From an uncultured Ureaplasma sp. (GTDB lineage: Bacteria > Bacillota_I > Bacilli_A > Mycoplasmatales > Mycoplasmoidaceae): a stretch of 33,703 nt of DNA. Below the pieces are notes generated by a model. The model saw nothing but the letters and a program-made list of their open reading frames with translations, did not search any database and had not been told where the DNA came from. The stretch covers positions 1 through 33,703 of the forward strand of contig CAJUTA010000028.1 in NCBI GenBank assembly GCA_910589685.1. Reading direction: 5' to 3'. The translations under genes and the position numbers were made by a program. Below, in pieces: positions 1 to 9,969 of this stretch (within the stretch, counting starts at the first letter, position 1; each line of letters starts with the position of its first letter).

Positions 1-1278
1 CCAATTCAATTAGAATTTTTAAAAGAAATTAAAAGTAATAAAAATTTAATCGGAATCAGTCCAACAGGTAGTGGAAAGACTTTATCTTTTTTGTTACCAA
101 TATTAAATAAAATTGACTTTAGTAAAAAAGAATATCAAGCTATTATTGTTTGTCCAACACGTGAACTTGCTAGACAAATTGAAGGCATAATTAATGAAAT
201 AAAACCTTACAACAATGAATTAAGAACAGCTTTATGAATTGGTGGTTTGGATTTAGACAAGCTAATCAAGCAAGCGCAATTAAACAATAATCCACAAATT
301 ATTGTTTGCACACCAAAAAGATTTTTAGAAGTAAGTCAAAATTTACCAGATTCAAAATTTGAAAATTTAATAGCATTTGGATTAGATGAAGCAGATATGT
401 TGCTAGATCTAAATTTCATGAAAGAAATTAAACAAATTTCAAATAAATTAGATTTAGAAAAAAAAGATGTTTGAAAATTTGCAACTAGTGCTACTTTACA
501 CAATCTTTTAAATAATGAATTACAACAAATATATAAAAACATTAAAGTTATTGATTTAAATAATAATGATGTTATATATAACAAAATTAAACATTATCTA
601 TTAAAAACTCAAGATAAAAATCACGCTTTATCTGTTTTGTTACAAAAAATAAATCCATATTTTTGTATTATTTTTGTTAACACAACTAAAAAAGCAGATG
701 AAATTTATAAGATGTTGTTGCAACAAAATTATCAAGTAATTAATTTGCATGCTGGACTAAAAACGCGTGAAAGAAAAAATAATTATAAAGAAATCAAAAG
801 ATTAAATTATCAATATGTTGTAGCAAGTGATTTGGTCAGTCGGGGGCTTGACATTGATGGAGCAAGTCATGTAATAAGTTATGATATGCCACAAAATAGT
901 CAATGATATATTCATCGAGCAGGAAGAACTGGAAGAAGTAAATACATTGGAGAGTCATATATTTTATACAACCCAAATGAATTTGAAACTCTTAATAAAT
1001 TAAGTGGATTAAAACTTAATCTTATTAATTGTCAAATTAAAAATAACCAATTAGTCGATGCTAATATCAAAATTAGTCGCAAAAAAATTTCTAGCACTGA
1101 GCAAGATTTAGAAATTAAAAAAACAATTAATATTTCCAGTAAAAAAGTTAAGCCTGGTTATAAAAAGAAATTAAAAGAAAAAATTAAAAAAATTGAACAA
1201 AAATACAAGCGTCGACACATTGAAAAATTAGTAAAAGAACAAAGAAAAAAAGAATATTATTCAAAAAAATCTTTTTAA
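1..1278 (+). CDS. DEAD-box ATP-dependent RNA helicase, 5' end outside the window
   Basis: Frame 1 is open from the first base to TAA at 1276, giving 425 residues of a protein whose start is upstream of the window. The helicase motifs appear in order: Q-motif remnant PIQ at the edge, motif I PTGSGKT, Ia PTREL, GG, motif II DEAD (with LDEADMLLD context), motif III SAT, then the second RecA domain with ASDLVSRGLDID (motif V) and HRAGRTGRS (motif VI). In-frame TGA codons (e.g. 235, 472, 904) are Trp. A roughly 110-residue Lys-rich tail follows the helicase core and probably contacts RNA. Such proteins unwind RNA duplexes during ribosome assembly or mRNA turnover; which paralogue (CshA/CshB/DeaD type) cannot be told. 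Family call is secure; role is inferred. Confidence 0.95.
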
Positions 1279-1320
1279 GATAAAATTAATATATTCTAAG
1301 TGTTAAACATTGTAATATTG

Positions 1321-1376
1321 TTCTCCATTTTGAAATATTACTTTGTTTAAACATTATTTAATATTTATTTGGAGAA
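1321..1376 (+). promoter_or_regulatory. rpsO leader inverted repeat that covers the Shine-Dalgarno sequence
   Basis: TTCTCCA (1321-1327) is the exact complement of TGGAGAA (1370-1376), and the latter contains the GGAG ribosome binding site of rpsO (start 1385). A second pair, AAATATTA (1333-1340) and TAATATTT (1359-1366), nests inside it. The RNA could fold into a long interrupted hairpin that hides the ribosome binding site. Autoregulation of rpsO by S15 is known in several bacteria with unrelated leader structures; its presence here is inference. Confidence 0.45.
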
Positions 1377-1384
1377 TTGAAATT

Positions 1385-1654
1385 ATGGCAATATCAAGTG
1401 CTAAAAAAAGTGAATTAGTTACTAAATTTGGTGGAAGCTCTGTTAACACTGGTAAAGTTGAAGTTCAACTTGCTATCCTAACAGAAGAAATCAATGCATT
1501 AACAAAACACATGATTGAAAATAAAAAAGACAAAATTTCTAAACGTGGTTTGTATATTAAAGTTGCAAAACGTAAAAATTTATTAGCTTATTTGGAACAC
1601 AATGATATTGAACGTTACCGAACAATTATTAAAGAATTAAACTTACGTGGCTAG
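1385..1654 (+). CDS. rpsO: 30S ribosomal protein S15
   Basis: 89 residues starting MAISSAKKSE, the normal S15 length. It has the usual four-helix pattern and landmark stretches such as FGGSSVNTG near residue 15 and the basic KRGLYIKVAKRKNLL block towards the C-terminus, ending in LNLRG. S15 binds 16S rRNA early in 30S assembly. ATG 1385 is chosen because GGAGAA at 1371-1376 lies 8 bases upstream; the frame stays open upstream to a TTG at 1343, but that extension has no homology value. The stop overlaps the GTG start of the next gene by 8 bases, which suggests translational coupling. See the leader inverted repeat for a possible control. Confidence 0.97.
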   Translation: MAISSAKKSELVTKFGGSSVNTGKVEVQLAILTEEINALTKHMIENKKDKISKRGLYIKVAKRKNLLAYLEHNDIERYRTIIKELNLRG

Positions 1655-3287
1655 TGAACAAAAAATAATTATTTACAATAAGTTTTATAAATTAGATAAA
1701 ACTATTGATAAAACTTATTTTCATAATAACGGCGAGGCATTAAATAGTGACCGTGTGTTAACTATTACAGATGCGATTTTAATGTCGCATATTGGTGCTA
1801 AAAGCCGTTTTTTTTCTTTTTTAACAAATTTCTTGTTCTATAATAATGACTTTCGCAAACAAAAATCATTATCAGAAAATAAAGTGAATCGCTTTAGAAT
1901 GCTAAATAATATTTTGTTATGAGGGAGTATTATTGGATTAATTATTTGTTTAATTTTTGGAATTGCAATTCCAATTTTCAATGCAGCTGCTGACTCGCTC
2001 CAGCTTGTAAGAGGTAATTTTACTGGAAGCGTCATTGCAAATAATAAGATAATTGGTTGAGTTATTGTGCAAGACAATATGATTAATGTTTCAAATACAT
2101 TAATGAGTAAATTAAAAAATTTAACAAGTGCAAGTGATTACAATGCATTCTTTGGTTCTAATCCAGACTTAAATTGACTAAAGTATTATCTTGAACAATA
2201 TTTTGGACCAAGATACAATGTTTTTGGAATCAATGCGCTTTTAGAATTTAGAGATTTTTTATCAACTCATGTTTTTAGTGAATTTAAATTTGTTAATTTT
2301 ACTGAAGAGTTTCAAGCACTTGCTTATTTTAAAATGGTTACACAAACTATTTCTATTGGTGCAATTAGTGATATTGATTCAATTATTAATAGTTGAAATG
2401 GAATGTTATTCACAAAATTACCAAATGATAATATTTTCTATGGTTTAGATATGAAAAGCATTTGCTTAACTGACAATAAATCATCACAAGCATTGTTGGT
2501 TCCTAAAATTTGAAGTGTATGATTTAATGATCCAACTGTTATAGTTCCACTTATTTTTACATTGGTATTTATTTTTATTGTTGTAGCTAACTATTACATT
2601 CTTAGAAAAAATAAAGTGCGTTACTACAATATGAATATGTATGAATACTTAGCTAAAAAAGCAGCTTTTGTTAAAAAATATCATTTTTTCTTAAATAAAT
2701 TAGTTTTCTTGAATAATAAAGTAAAAGAATTGAAACATAATATTATTTTGAATTTTGATGGATTAGGATCAAGTGATATTTATAATATCTTGAGATTATT
2801 AAATTATTTATATAGCACAATTGAGTCAATGAATCTTGTTTTTGTTTGCAAATATAGTAGTGAATGAAAAACACAGTTAGATAAATTGAGCAAAGAAGAT
2901 ACAAAAAATTTAAGAATTGATGTCGTTGAAGACAAATTAGTTAATGAATGAATTGAAAATGCACAAAATTCTCAAACACAAGTAAATATTAAAAATGAAA
3001 AAACTAGACAATATTACAACTATGTGCAAAATTATTTTAGAAGTTGAAATAATGTTAATGAGCGTGAATTACTAACAAAAATGAGCAAAACTTTTGCTCG
3101 ACAATTTAAACGTAGCAAACTAACAAAAGAACAAGAAGAAATAATTGTTAAAGAAATGCAAGATAATAAGGAATTGAAAGAATTCAATAATCAAACATTT
3201 AATTTATTAAAAATATATGTCAAAACACGTAATTGACAATTATTTAGATTAATGGAAAAAATAATTGATAAAAATGAAATGGAATAA
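1647..3287 (+). CDS. two-helix membrane protein of unknown function
   Basis: 546 residues from GTG 1647, whose first codons overlap the end of rpsO. I do not recognise the family. Residues 1-89 are charged and probably cytosolic, a hydrophobic helix spans about 90-112, about 180 residues follow that would be extracellular, a second helix spans about 296-318, and a long basic, Lys/Glu/Asn-rich C-terminal domain of about 225 residues with helical character ends in KNEME. The topology (two helices, outside loop, large inner tail) resembles lineage-specific mollicute membrane proteins. Several TGA codons (e.g. 1920, 2058, 2175, 3234) are read as Trp. GTG rather than a later ATG is preferred because the reading frame remains well filled and coupled to rpsO. 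The next gene overlaps its end by 14 bases. Function unknown; that it is expressed with S15 is inference from the overlap. Confidence 0.8.
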
Positions 3288-3711
3288 TTTAAAGTTATTA
3301 AGAGAAAAATATAAAAAGAAAATAATCCGTAATTCATTTTTGCGACAATCATTAATTAGAAAAAATAATCTGTATATAGATAATCAAGAAACAAAAATTA
3401 AAGTTTGTTGACTGAAAAATAATAACTATATCCAAGATTATTTATATAATTATAGTGAAATTGATTATCACTTATGTTTTTTAGTTAATTTAAGAACAAA
3501 TTGATCATCAATTAATTTCAAATCTAAATTTGATTTAGTTATTGTTGGGTTAAATTGAATTGTTTTAAAAACATATTATAGTTTTCCAACAAATAAGAAT
3601 ATTGAACTTAATCAAGTTTGTCACATTTTTTTATTAACTCCAGGAACTATTGAAAATTATGATATTAAAGTTGGTCAACGTTTTTGTCCAATGTATAAAT
3701 CAATTTTATAA
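3274..3711 (+). CDS. small unknown protein, faintly DUF192-like
   Basis: 145 residues from ATG 3274, inside the end of the preceding gene. The N-terminal 50 residues are basic; the rest looks like a compact beta-rich domain with an internal run LVIVGLNWIVLKTYY and a C-terminal stretch LLTPGTIENYDIKVGQ. That ending recalls the 'LElpaG..x..GlkvGd' end of DUF192 proteins, but the match is weak and I would not name it. TGA at about 3409, 3502 and 3556 encodes Trp. It ends 11 bases before yebC and is probably cotranscribed with it. No signal peptide or membrane helix is evident. Confidence 0.72.
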
Positions 3712-3722
3712 GGAAAACTAGT

Positions 3723-4433
3723 ATGCCACGTAAACATTTAATTGCTGCATCTATTAACAAAAAGCAACAACAACAATCTAAAATTTCACTTAAATGTATT
3801 CGAGAAATTAAAGCTGCTGTAAAAGTTGGCGGACCAAACCCTGATGCAAATCCAAGATTAAAAGTTGCGATTGCAAGAGGTTTGCAAAATAATTTAAGCC
3901 GTGACACAATCATGCGTAATATTAATTCAAATAAAGATAGTGAATCATTAAAAGAATTGTATTATGAAGGATATGGGCCAAAAGGACTAGCAATAATTAT
4001 TAAAGCATTAACTGATAATGAACAAAGAACAATTAGTAATTTGAGAGGATATTTTTCAAAACTAAAAGGTGAAATATCAAAACCTAATAGTGTAATGATG
4101 CTTTTTAATGAATATGGTCAAATAATTTTAGATAAAGCAAATTTGGATTATGATAAGATTCTTCAATTAACTTTAAATTATGAAATAGTTGATCTAATTG
4201 AAGATGAATCTGCATTTGAATTACTAACTGATAAGAAGGATTTCTTAGCAGTAAAAGAAATTTTTGATTCAAATTCAGAATATAATATTTTGGATGCATC
4301 AATTAAATATATTTCTAGTAGTTTAGTTGATATTACCGAAGATGATGACAAGTTATTAACTCGATTTATTGACTCATGTGAAGATGATGATGATATTCAA
4401 TGAGTTGTAACAAATGTAGGAAATATTATTTAA
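3723..4433 (+). CDS. yebC: YebC/PmpR-family protein
   Basis: 236 residues, the normal length of the family (about 240). The N-terminus MPRKHLIAASINKKQQQ corresponds to the family's MAGHSKWxxIKxRKxxxD start, followed by IREIKAAVKVGG, PNPDANPRLKVAIARG and NLSRDTIMRNI, all diagnostic. The acidic C-terminal domain ends after a Trp encoded by TGA at 4401, so the gene runs to TAA 4431. YebC proteins have long been annotated as transcriptional regulators; recent work on members of the family points to a ribosome-associated role at difficult peptide sequences. Either is compatible here. Start ATG 3723 follows AGGAAAA. A bidirectional terminator comes directly after. Confidence 0.93.
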
Positions 4434-4448
4434 AATTAAAAAAAAGCA

Positions 4449-4485
4449 AAACAAAAGTGGTTGTTTATTACAACCACTTTTGTTT
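4449..4485. terminator. bidirectional terminator between yebC and rpmB
   Basis: A 16-base perfect inverted repeat (4449-4464 with 4470-4485) with a 5-base loop TTATT. The core is ACAAAAGTGGTTGT and its complement. A-rich sequence precedes it and T-rich sequence follows, so it works as an intrinsic terminator for yebC on the plus strand and for rpmB on the minus strand, whose stop is at 4497. Confidence 0.88.
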
Positions 4486-4496
4486 AAATATATAAT

Positions 4497-4727
4497 TTAT
4501 TCTGCTGTTTCACTGCTGACTGTTTTATTTTTGTTACGAATTCGAACATGTGAAAGAGACTTAATTGTTCGAGCAGATACTCTAAGTGTTACAACTGAAC
4601 CATTAGCATCACGAACACGAATTTTTTGCAAATTAACATTTCAAACACGACGTGAGTGATTCATAGCATGAGAACGTTTGTTACCAGTTAGAGGACCCTT
4701 AAGTGTTAATTGATCAATTCTTGACAT
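4497..4727 (-). CDS. rpmB: 50S ribosomal protein L28
   Basis: 76 residues starting MSRIDQLTLKGPLTGNKRSH, with the L28 hallmark TGNKRSHAMNHSRRVWNVNLQKIRV (only its two halves are quoted as landmarks) and SARTIKSLSH near the C-terminus. The Trp is encoded by TGA. It is a structural protein of the large subunit. Reading the minus strand, AGAAGGA at 4736-4742 lies about 9 bases before the ATG, and an extended -10 (TGGTATAAT) sits just upstream, so it is a single-gene unit facing yebC. Length is normal for bacterial L28 (about 60-78). Confidence 0.95.
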
Positions 4728-4764
4728 TTTTAGAAATCCTTCTGTAGATACATAAAACAAAATA

Positions 4765-4773
4765 ATTATACCA
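4765..4773 (-). promoter_or_regulatory. extended -10 promoter element of rpmB
   Basis: On the minus strand the sequence reads TGGTATAAT, an extended -10 (TGn-TATAAT). It lies about 38 bases upstream of the rpmB ATG, leaving a leader with room for the AGAAGGA ribosome binding site. No good -35 is visible. Confidence 0.65.
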
Positions 4774-4843
4774 TATTGGTAATAAACAAATAATAAATAA
4801 ATTGGATTAAATATATAGTAGAATGGAATAAATACATATTAAT

Positions 4844-4868
4844 TATCCTAATAAAATAGGATATTTTT
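4844..4868 (+). promoter_or_regulatory. terminator-like hairpin in the fakA leader
   Basis: TATCCTA (4844-4850) and TAGGATA (4857-4863) form a 7-bp stem with a 6-base loop, followed directly by TTTTTG. It lies 46-70 bases before the fakA start and downstream of the divergent rpmB promoter, so it is not needed to end any plus-strand gene (yebC already has its own terminator). It could be an attenuator in the fakA leader; the stem is short and AT-rich. Confidence 0.4.
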
Positions 4869-4913
4869 GTAGGTTAATATTATTAAAAAAATTAAATTTA
4901 AAATAGGAAAATC

Positions 4914-6605
4914 ATGAAATCTATTAATATGCAAACATGAATCAATATGATTCATGGTGGAGAACAAATTCTTTCTATAGAACAAAATCATATTAACAAT
5001 TTAAATGTTTTTCCTGTTCCAGATGGAGATACTGGATCAAATATGTACACAACAATCAATGGTGGATTGATGTGTATAGATGAAAAAAATTATCGAACAT
5101 TTGATAGTTATGCAAAAATTTTAACTAAAAGTATGCTAATGAATGCTCGAGGAAATTCTGGAGTTATTTTTAGTCAAATTTTTAGAGGATTTATGGGTAA
5201 CTTTGAAAATATCCAAGAACTTGATATAGCAAAGTTAAAAGAATCATTTACATTAGCAAAAGAATCTGCTTATAGATCAGTAAATAATCCTGTTGAAGGC
5301 ACAATTTTAACTGTTATTCGTGAAATTTCAGAAAACATCAATAAAAATGAATATTATGAAGTTGAAGAATTGTTTAAAGATGTTATCATTTTTGGACAAA
5401 AATCATTGGATAATACTCCAAATTTATTAAGTGAATTAAAAGAAGTTGGAGTCGTTGATTCTGGTGGATATGGTTTGCTTGCTTTTTTTAAAGGAATGAA
5501 TGCTTCATTAGATGGTTCATTACAAAATTTAATTAATGAAATCAAAGAAAAAAATAAAGAAGAAGATTCAGCATATGTAGAAGAAAATCATGAATTTTTT
5601 AGTAATAAAAAAGATGAAGGTTTTGGTTATTGTAGTGAAGTTATTATCAATACTGAACTAGAAATTAATCCCTATAATAATAATAATAATAAGGCTACGC
5701 CTAATATAAAAAGTTTGAAAGAAAAACTAGAAAAAATTGGTGATAGTCTAGTATTTGTTCAACATGAAAATTTAATTAAAATTCATATTCACACAATGTT
5801 TCCTTACAAATTACTTGAGCTAGGACAAAAATGTGGTGAGTTTGAGCGTATCAAAATTGAAAATATGACATTGCAATGAAAAAGCAAAATGAATGAATAT
5901 AGCAATGATAATTTTAACAATTTCAATACTAATGACTTTAAAGATAAAGTTGGAATGTTGATGACTGTACCAACAAAAGAGATTGGAGATATGGTTAAAT
6001 CTGATTTTGGAATAAATGAAGTTATTGTAACTGAAGATAGTTTAGCACCAAATATCTCACAATTTCTAAATGCATGTTTTGCAATTAAATATAAGAATGT
6101 TATCATCATTACAGATGACTCTAACTATGTAATTGCTGCAAAGGAAAGTGGAAAAAGTCAAAATAAAATTAACATAAAAGTTATCCCGAGTAAGAATTTA
6201 ATTGAAGCAATGGTTTGTGCTGCACTATTTGATGGCACTAAATCATTAACTAGAAATACATTCGAAATGAATAATCAATTGAGAAAAGTTGATTCAGCTG
6301 TTATCTCAATTGCAAGCAAAAATGTTAAATATAAAAATATTGAAGTTAAGAAAAACAATTGAATTGGAATAATTAGTAAAAAAGTTGTTGTAGCTAATAA
6401 TGATGAATTCATAGTTCTAAAAACAACATTAGACAAACTAATTAAAAATAATAAGTTTGACTTATGTTTCTTAATACGTGGACAAAATACAAGTGACGAT
6501 GTTATTAAAGAATTTGAAAACTATGTTTTAATGCAATATGGACTTGTGTGTGAAGTTAGAGATGGAAATCAAAAAATATACAACTACTATATAGGATTAC
6601 AATAA
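4914..6605 (+). CDS. fakA: fatty acid kinase subunit A (DAK2/DhaL domain protein)
   Basis: 563 residues. N-terminal DhaL-like (DAK2) domain with the metal-binding motif VFPVPDGDTGSNM at about 32-44, NARGNSGVIFSQIFRG near 78 and DSGGYGLLAFFKG near 180; the C-terminal half is the DAK-phosphatase-like/FakA middle and C-terminal region. FakA phosphorylates fatty acids held by a FakB (DegV-type) partner to acyl-phosphate; no fakB is in the window. Start ATG 4914 follows AGGA and precedes a Trp TGA at 4938; the frame crosses further TGA Trp codons at 5877 and 6360. The last base of the stop is shared with the plsX ATG, fitting the pathway: acyl-phosphate is the PlsX substrate. A short AAT repeat at about 5676-5690 encodes an Asn run. 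Confidence 0.9.
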
Positions 6606-7600
6606 TGAAATTGATTGTAGATGTGATGGGATTTGAAAACAAATTAGAAGAAGCAATAATTGCTTGTGAATTTTTTTTACAAAAACATCAAAATGAAAGC
6701 ATCATCTTAGTAGGGAATAAAGATCAAATTGAAAAAGAAATTAATGATTCTAAATTTAAGAATTGTTTTTTAATTATGCATGCTGAAAATTATATTGATC
6801 AAAATGATACAGTTTTAACTGCACGTCGCAAATCTAATACATCAATGGAAATTGCTTGTAATTTATTAAAAGAAAATAAAGGCGATGGACTTTTAAGTGC
6901 TGGAAATACATCTGTATTTGTATATTTAACATATAGCATAATTGGCTTAATGCCTGGTGTAGAAAAAGTTGGATTGATGCCATCTATTCCAAATATTGAA
7001 AATGGTGTTGTAAATATGATTGATGTTGGAGCAACATTAGATGTTAATGCAAATGATTTATATAAATATGCATTAATGGCAAATATTTATGCAATGCAAA
7101 GAGTTACTAATCCCCGTATTGGGGTGCTTAATATTGGAACCGAAAATCATAAAGGTCATGCTCTTCAACATGAAATAAGTGAAATGTTGAAAAAAAATAA
7201 AAAAATTAACTACATTGGATTTGTTGAATCTAATAATATTTTGAACAATGTTGCTGATGTTATTGTTACTGATGGCTTTACAGGGAATATTGCTTTAAAA
7301 GCTTGCGAAGGATCAGTAAAAACATTTTCAAAAATAATTAAACAAGAATATTCAAAACCAAAAAATATAATTGCAGGATTATTTTCTAAAAATATTTTTA
7401 GAAATATTTCAAAAAAATTTGATTACAAGAATTATGCAGGAGCATTTGCAATGGGGTTAAATCAAATATGTGTTAAAACTCATGGTAGCGCTGAACGAAA
7501 GCAATTTTATAGTGCTTTGGAAATGTTATATTCGTGTATTAAAAATAAAACTATTGAAAAAATAAAAAACGAAATCAAAGAGCATGATAAACAAAAATAA
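6605..7600 (+). CDS. plsX: phosphate acyltransferase PlsX
   Basis: 331 residues, normal length. The N-terminus MKLIVDVMGFE replaces the usual DAMGGD; then come TARRKSNTSMEIA, GDGLLSAGNTSVFV (family GDadafvSAGNTGA), GLMPGVEK, MIDVGATLDV and DVIVTDGFTGNIALK. PlsX interconverts acyl-ACP and acyl-phosphate at the membrane surface and here would use FakA-made acyl-phosphate. The ATG shares a base with the fakA stop (TAATG), so the two are coupled. Its 3' end overlaps the rnc start by 17 bases. Confidence 0.95.
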   Translation: MKLIVDVMGFENKLEEAIIACEFFLQKHQNESIILVGNKDQIEKEINDSKFKNCFLIMHAENYIDQNDTVLTARRKSNTSMEIACNLLKENKGDGLLSAGNTSVFVYLTYSIIGLMPGVEKVGLMPSIPNIENGVVNMIDVGATLDVNANDLYKYALMANIYAMQRVTNPRIGVLNIGTENHKGHALQHEISEMLKKNKKINYIGFVESNNILNNVADVIVTDGFTGNIALKACEGSVKTFSKIIKQEYSKPKNIIAGLFSKNIFRNISKKFDYKNYAGAFAMGLNQICVKTHGSAERKQFYSALEMLYSCIKNKTIEKIKNEIKEHDKQK

Positions 7601-8285
7601 TTTTGAAGAAAAAAAATGATTGTCAAAATTAGAATCTATTTTGGCAAAATTTGATTTAAAACCTAAACAAATAAATAAGTATCTTGTTGCTTTTACTCAT
7701 CCATCATATAGTCACGAAAACTCATTAAATTATAATTATGAGCAATATGAGTTTTTAGGAGATTCTGCAATTTCTTGGATGGTTACTAAATTTCTATTTA
7801 ATAATCTTAAATCTAATGAAGGTGAAATGTCTATCATTAAATCCAAATTAGTTTCGTCAGATGTTTTATCTAAAGCTACGCAAATTATTGGACTTGATGA
7901 ACTAATTATTGTCGGCAATGGATTACAAGATGTTTCAAAAAAGATTATGGAAAATGTTTTTGAAGCCTTTATTGGAGCAATTGCTGATGATTTAGGAATT
8001 GAATATACTGAAAGAGTTATTAAAAAATGTATTATTGAACGTTATTTAAATAATGAAATTCAAGTTTCTAAACCATATAAGACATTAATTCAAGAGGCTT
8101 TAATTAGAGGAAACAAAAACGAAATTCGTTATGTTCTAGAAAATAGTAATCAAGATAATATCAAATATGTTAAATTAATATATGATAATTGCGTATATGG
8201 TCATGGAAAAGGTGAAACACAAAAAATTGCTGAAGAAGATGCAGCAAGAGATGCTTATAAAAACTATATAAAGATTAATAAATAA
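7584..8285 (+). CDS. rnc: ribonuclease III
   Basis: 233 residues with RNase III catalytic domain then double-stranded RNA-binding domain. Signature YEFLGDSAISWMV near residue 53 carries the first acidic cluster; VFEAFIGAI near 118 is the second. The residue matching E. coli D114 is Asn in ENVFEA, a substitution I would check but do not consider fatal. The dsRBD starts about PYKTLIQEAL and ends in DAARDAYKNY. I start at ATG 7584 (MINKNNFEEKKWL) rather than the TTG at 7620: the ATG frame continues through a TGA Trp at 7617. RNase III processes rRNA precursors and cuts structured mRNAs. plsX-rnc adjacency is common in Firmicutes and mollicutes. Confidence 0.93.
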
Positions 8286-8297
8286 TTAAGGTATTTT

Positions 8298-9821
8298 ATG
8301 TCTGTAAAAACAAAAACGGCTAAAAAAATTGGATTGATAACTGCAATTTCAATTTTTGTTAGCTCATTAATTGGAATTGGAATTTTCTTTAAAAATAATA
8401 CCGTTTTTAAAGAAAATTTAAATAATCCATATGGGGTATTAATTTCATGAATAGTTGCCTCAATAATTTCATTACTAACTGCGTTCAGTTTTGCTGAAGT
8501 TGGTTTCAATCATAGAAATGGTGCTGGTTTAGGTGGAGCCACCGAAAGAATGTATGGAAAAAAAGTTGGTAGATATATTTCTTTAAATAATGCATTTTTT
8601 TATTGAGGAATATTGAATTTATCAATTGCAATTTTCGCTGCTGAATCACTTGTAAAACTTTTTTACATGAACCAAGATATTCCAGCTGAATTTCATATGT
8701 CTTATGTGATGCTAATTGCACTTGTATTAATATTTTTATTTACTGCTTTTAACTATTGATCAATGAAATGATCTGGAAGATTCCAAGTTGTTTCAACTGT
8801 TTTAAAATTCATTCCGTTAATAATGGTTGGTCTTGCTGGAATCATCTATGGTTCTATGCATTCAAATCTTAGCTTATTTGATCCTAGTAACCCAAATAAT
8901 TCATTCAGTCAAATAAGTATTGAAGGAATTTTAGGATCAATTCCAAGTATTTTATTTGCTTATGATAGTTTTGTTGGGGTTGCATCATTAAAAGGTGAAT
9001 TACACAATCCAAATAGAAATGTTCCTTTAACAATTATTTTGGGAATGGGAATTTGTGTTTTATTCTACATTTTCATTACAATTGGACAAATTATGGTTTC
9101 ACAAGGAACAGCACAAAATGTGTTTAATGCAATATTTGCAAATAACTTAGCATTAAAAGATGCATTTACAATTGTTATTTCTGTTTTCATTTTTGTTTGT
9201 GTCCTTGGTACGCTTAATGCTTTATGTATTGTTGGAATGAGAGTTTTAACATTCTCTGTTGAATATAGAATTATTGCTGGTTATTGATGACTAAATAAAT
9301 ATGTTGATGGCACAAATAAACCAGGACTATTATTAGGATTTATTATTTATGGATTTTGATGATTAGTATTATTAATCCCATCTTCTATTATTAATAGTGA
9401 TGTCATTGTTGATGGTGTATCAAACTTTCCAACTTTATTTATGTTTGCAGTTTATGCAACGTTAATATTGAAAGCATGAATAAATCGATTTACTAAAAAA
9501 GTTCATACCGATAGAATGCCTGGATTTACATGAATTGCTCCGATTGCTGTTCTTGGTTGTTATCTAGCATTTGGATACCAATTCTTCTGAAATTTTAGTA
9601 CAAAAGTTTTCCTTAGTTTAGCTGGAGTATTTAATTTAGAAAATTATCCATGAGGATTATTTGTTAGAGCAAATGGAATTAAGCCGATCTTTGCTACAAT
9701 TGTCTTTTTTACAATGTTAATGATATTTATTGTATTTCCATTTATAAATGATGCAGCAATTAAGTTAAAATATAAGAAGATTAATGTAAATAAAAAATTA
9801 TTTAAAGAATTGATTATTTAA
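8298..9821 (+). CDS. APC-family amino acid permease
   Basis: 507 residues, about twelve hydrophobic helices. The first helix contains SSLIGIGIFF, the APC-superfamily glycine-rich substrate motif; SFAEVGFNHRNGAGLGG matches the second-helix region, and ASLKGELHNPNRNVP matches the conserved E-x-x-NP-x-R-x-x-P loop after helix 6. This is a proton- or gradient-driven amino acid (or polyamine) transporter in the cytoplasmic membrane; substrate unknown. Mollicutes depend on uptake of amino acids. Many Trp codons are TGA (8448, 8604, 8757 and others). AAGG lies 7 bases before ATG 8298, 12 bases after rnc. The stop shares a base with the rpmG ATG. Confidence 0.9.
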
Positions 9822-9967
9822 TGCGAAAAAATGTAATTTTAATTTGTGAAGAGTGTTTATCACGTAATTATCACACAAGTAAAAATCCATATTTGCAAAA
9901 TCGTTTAGAACTACGAAAGTTTTGTTCTACTTGTAATCAATATACATTACATAAGGAGAGTCGTTAA
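9821..9967 (+). CDS. rpmG: 50S ribosomal protein L33, zinc-binding form
   Basis: 48 residues: MRKNVILICEECLSRNY then KFCSTCNQYTLHKES. Two CxxC pairs (C9/C12 and C36/C39) mark the zinc-binding 'C+' L33. It overlaps the permease stop by one base (TAATG), and its final codons hold AAGGAG (9953-9958), the ribosome binding site of secE. The order rpmG-secE-nusG is the classic bacterial arrangement, which supports the assignment. Only one L33 copy is in the window; a C- paralogue, if any, is elsewhere. Confidence 0.95.
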   Translation: MRKNVILICEECLSRNYHTSKNPYLQNRLELRKFCSTCNQYTLHKESR

Positions 9968-9969
9968 TT

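Noticed and set aside
336..584. Minus-strand open frame opposite the helicase
   Set aside because: It is a shadow of a conserved plus-strand gene. Similar minus-strand frames at 3665-3913, 4105-4302, 5804-6109, 8264-8721, 12587-12832, 19514-19747, 24491-24697, 25505-25945, 32838-33029 and 33267-33527 were left out for the same reason.
1343..1384. N-terminal extension of S15 from an upstream TTG
   Set aside because: S15 starts at the ATG at 1385, preceded by GGAGAA; the extension does not resemble any S15.
4802..4824. TTGGAT and TAGAAT as a promoter for fakA
   Set aside because: They lie only 11 bases apart, far too close for a -35/-10 pair; the -10 alone remains possible.
7620..7622. TTG start for RNase III
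   Set aside because: An in-frame ATG at 7584 exists once TGA 7617 is read as Trp, and it overlaps plsX in the manner usual for this genome.
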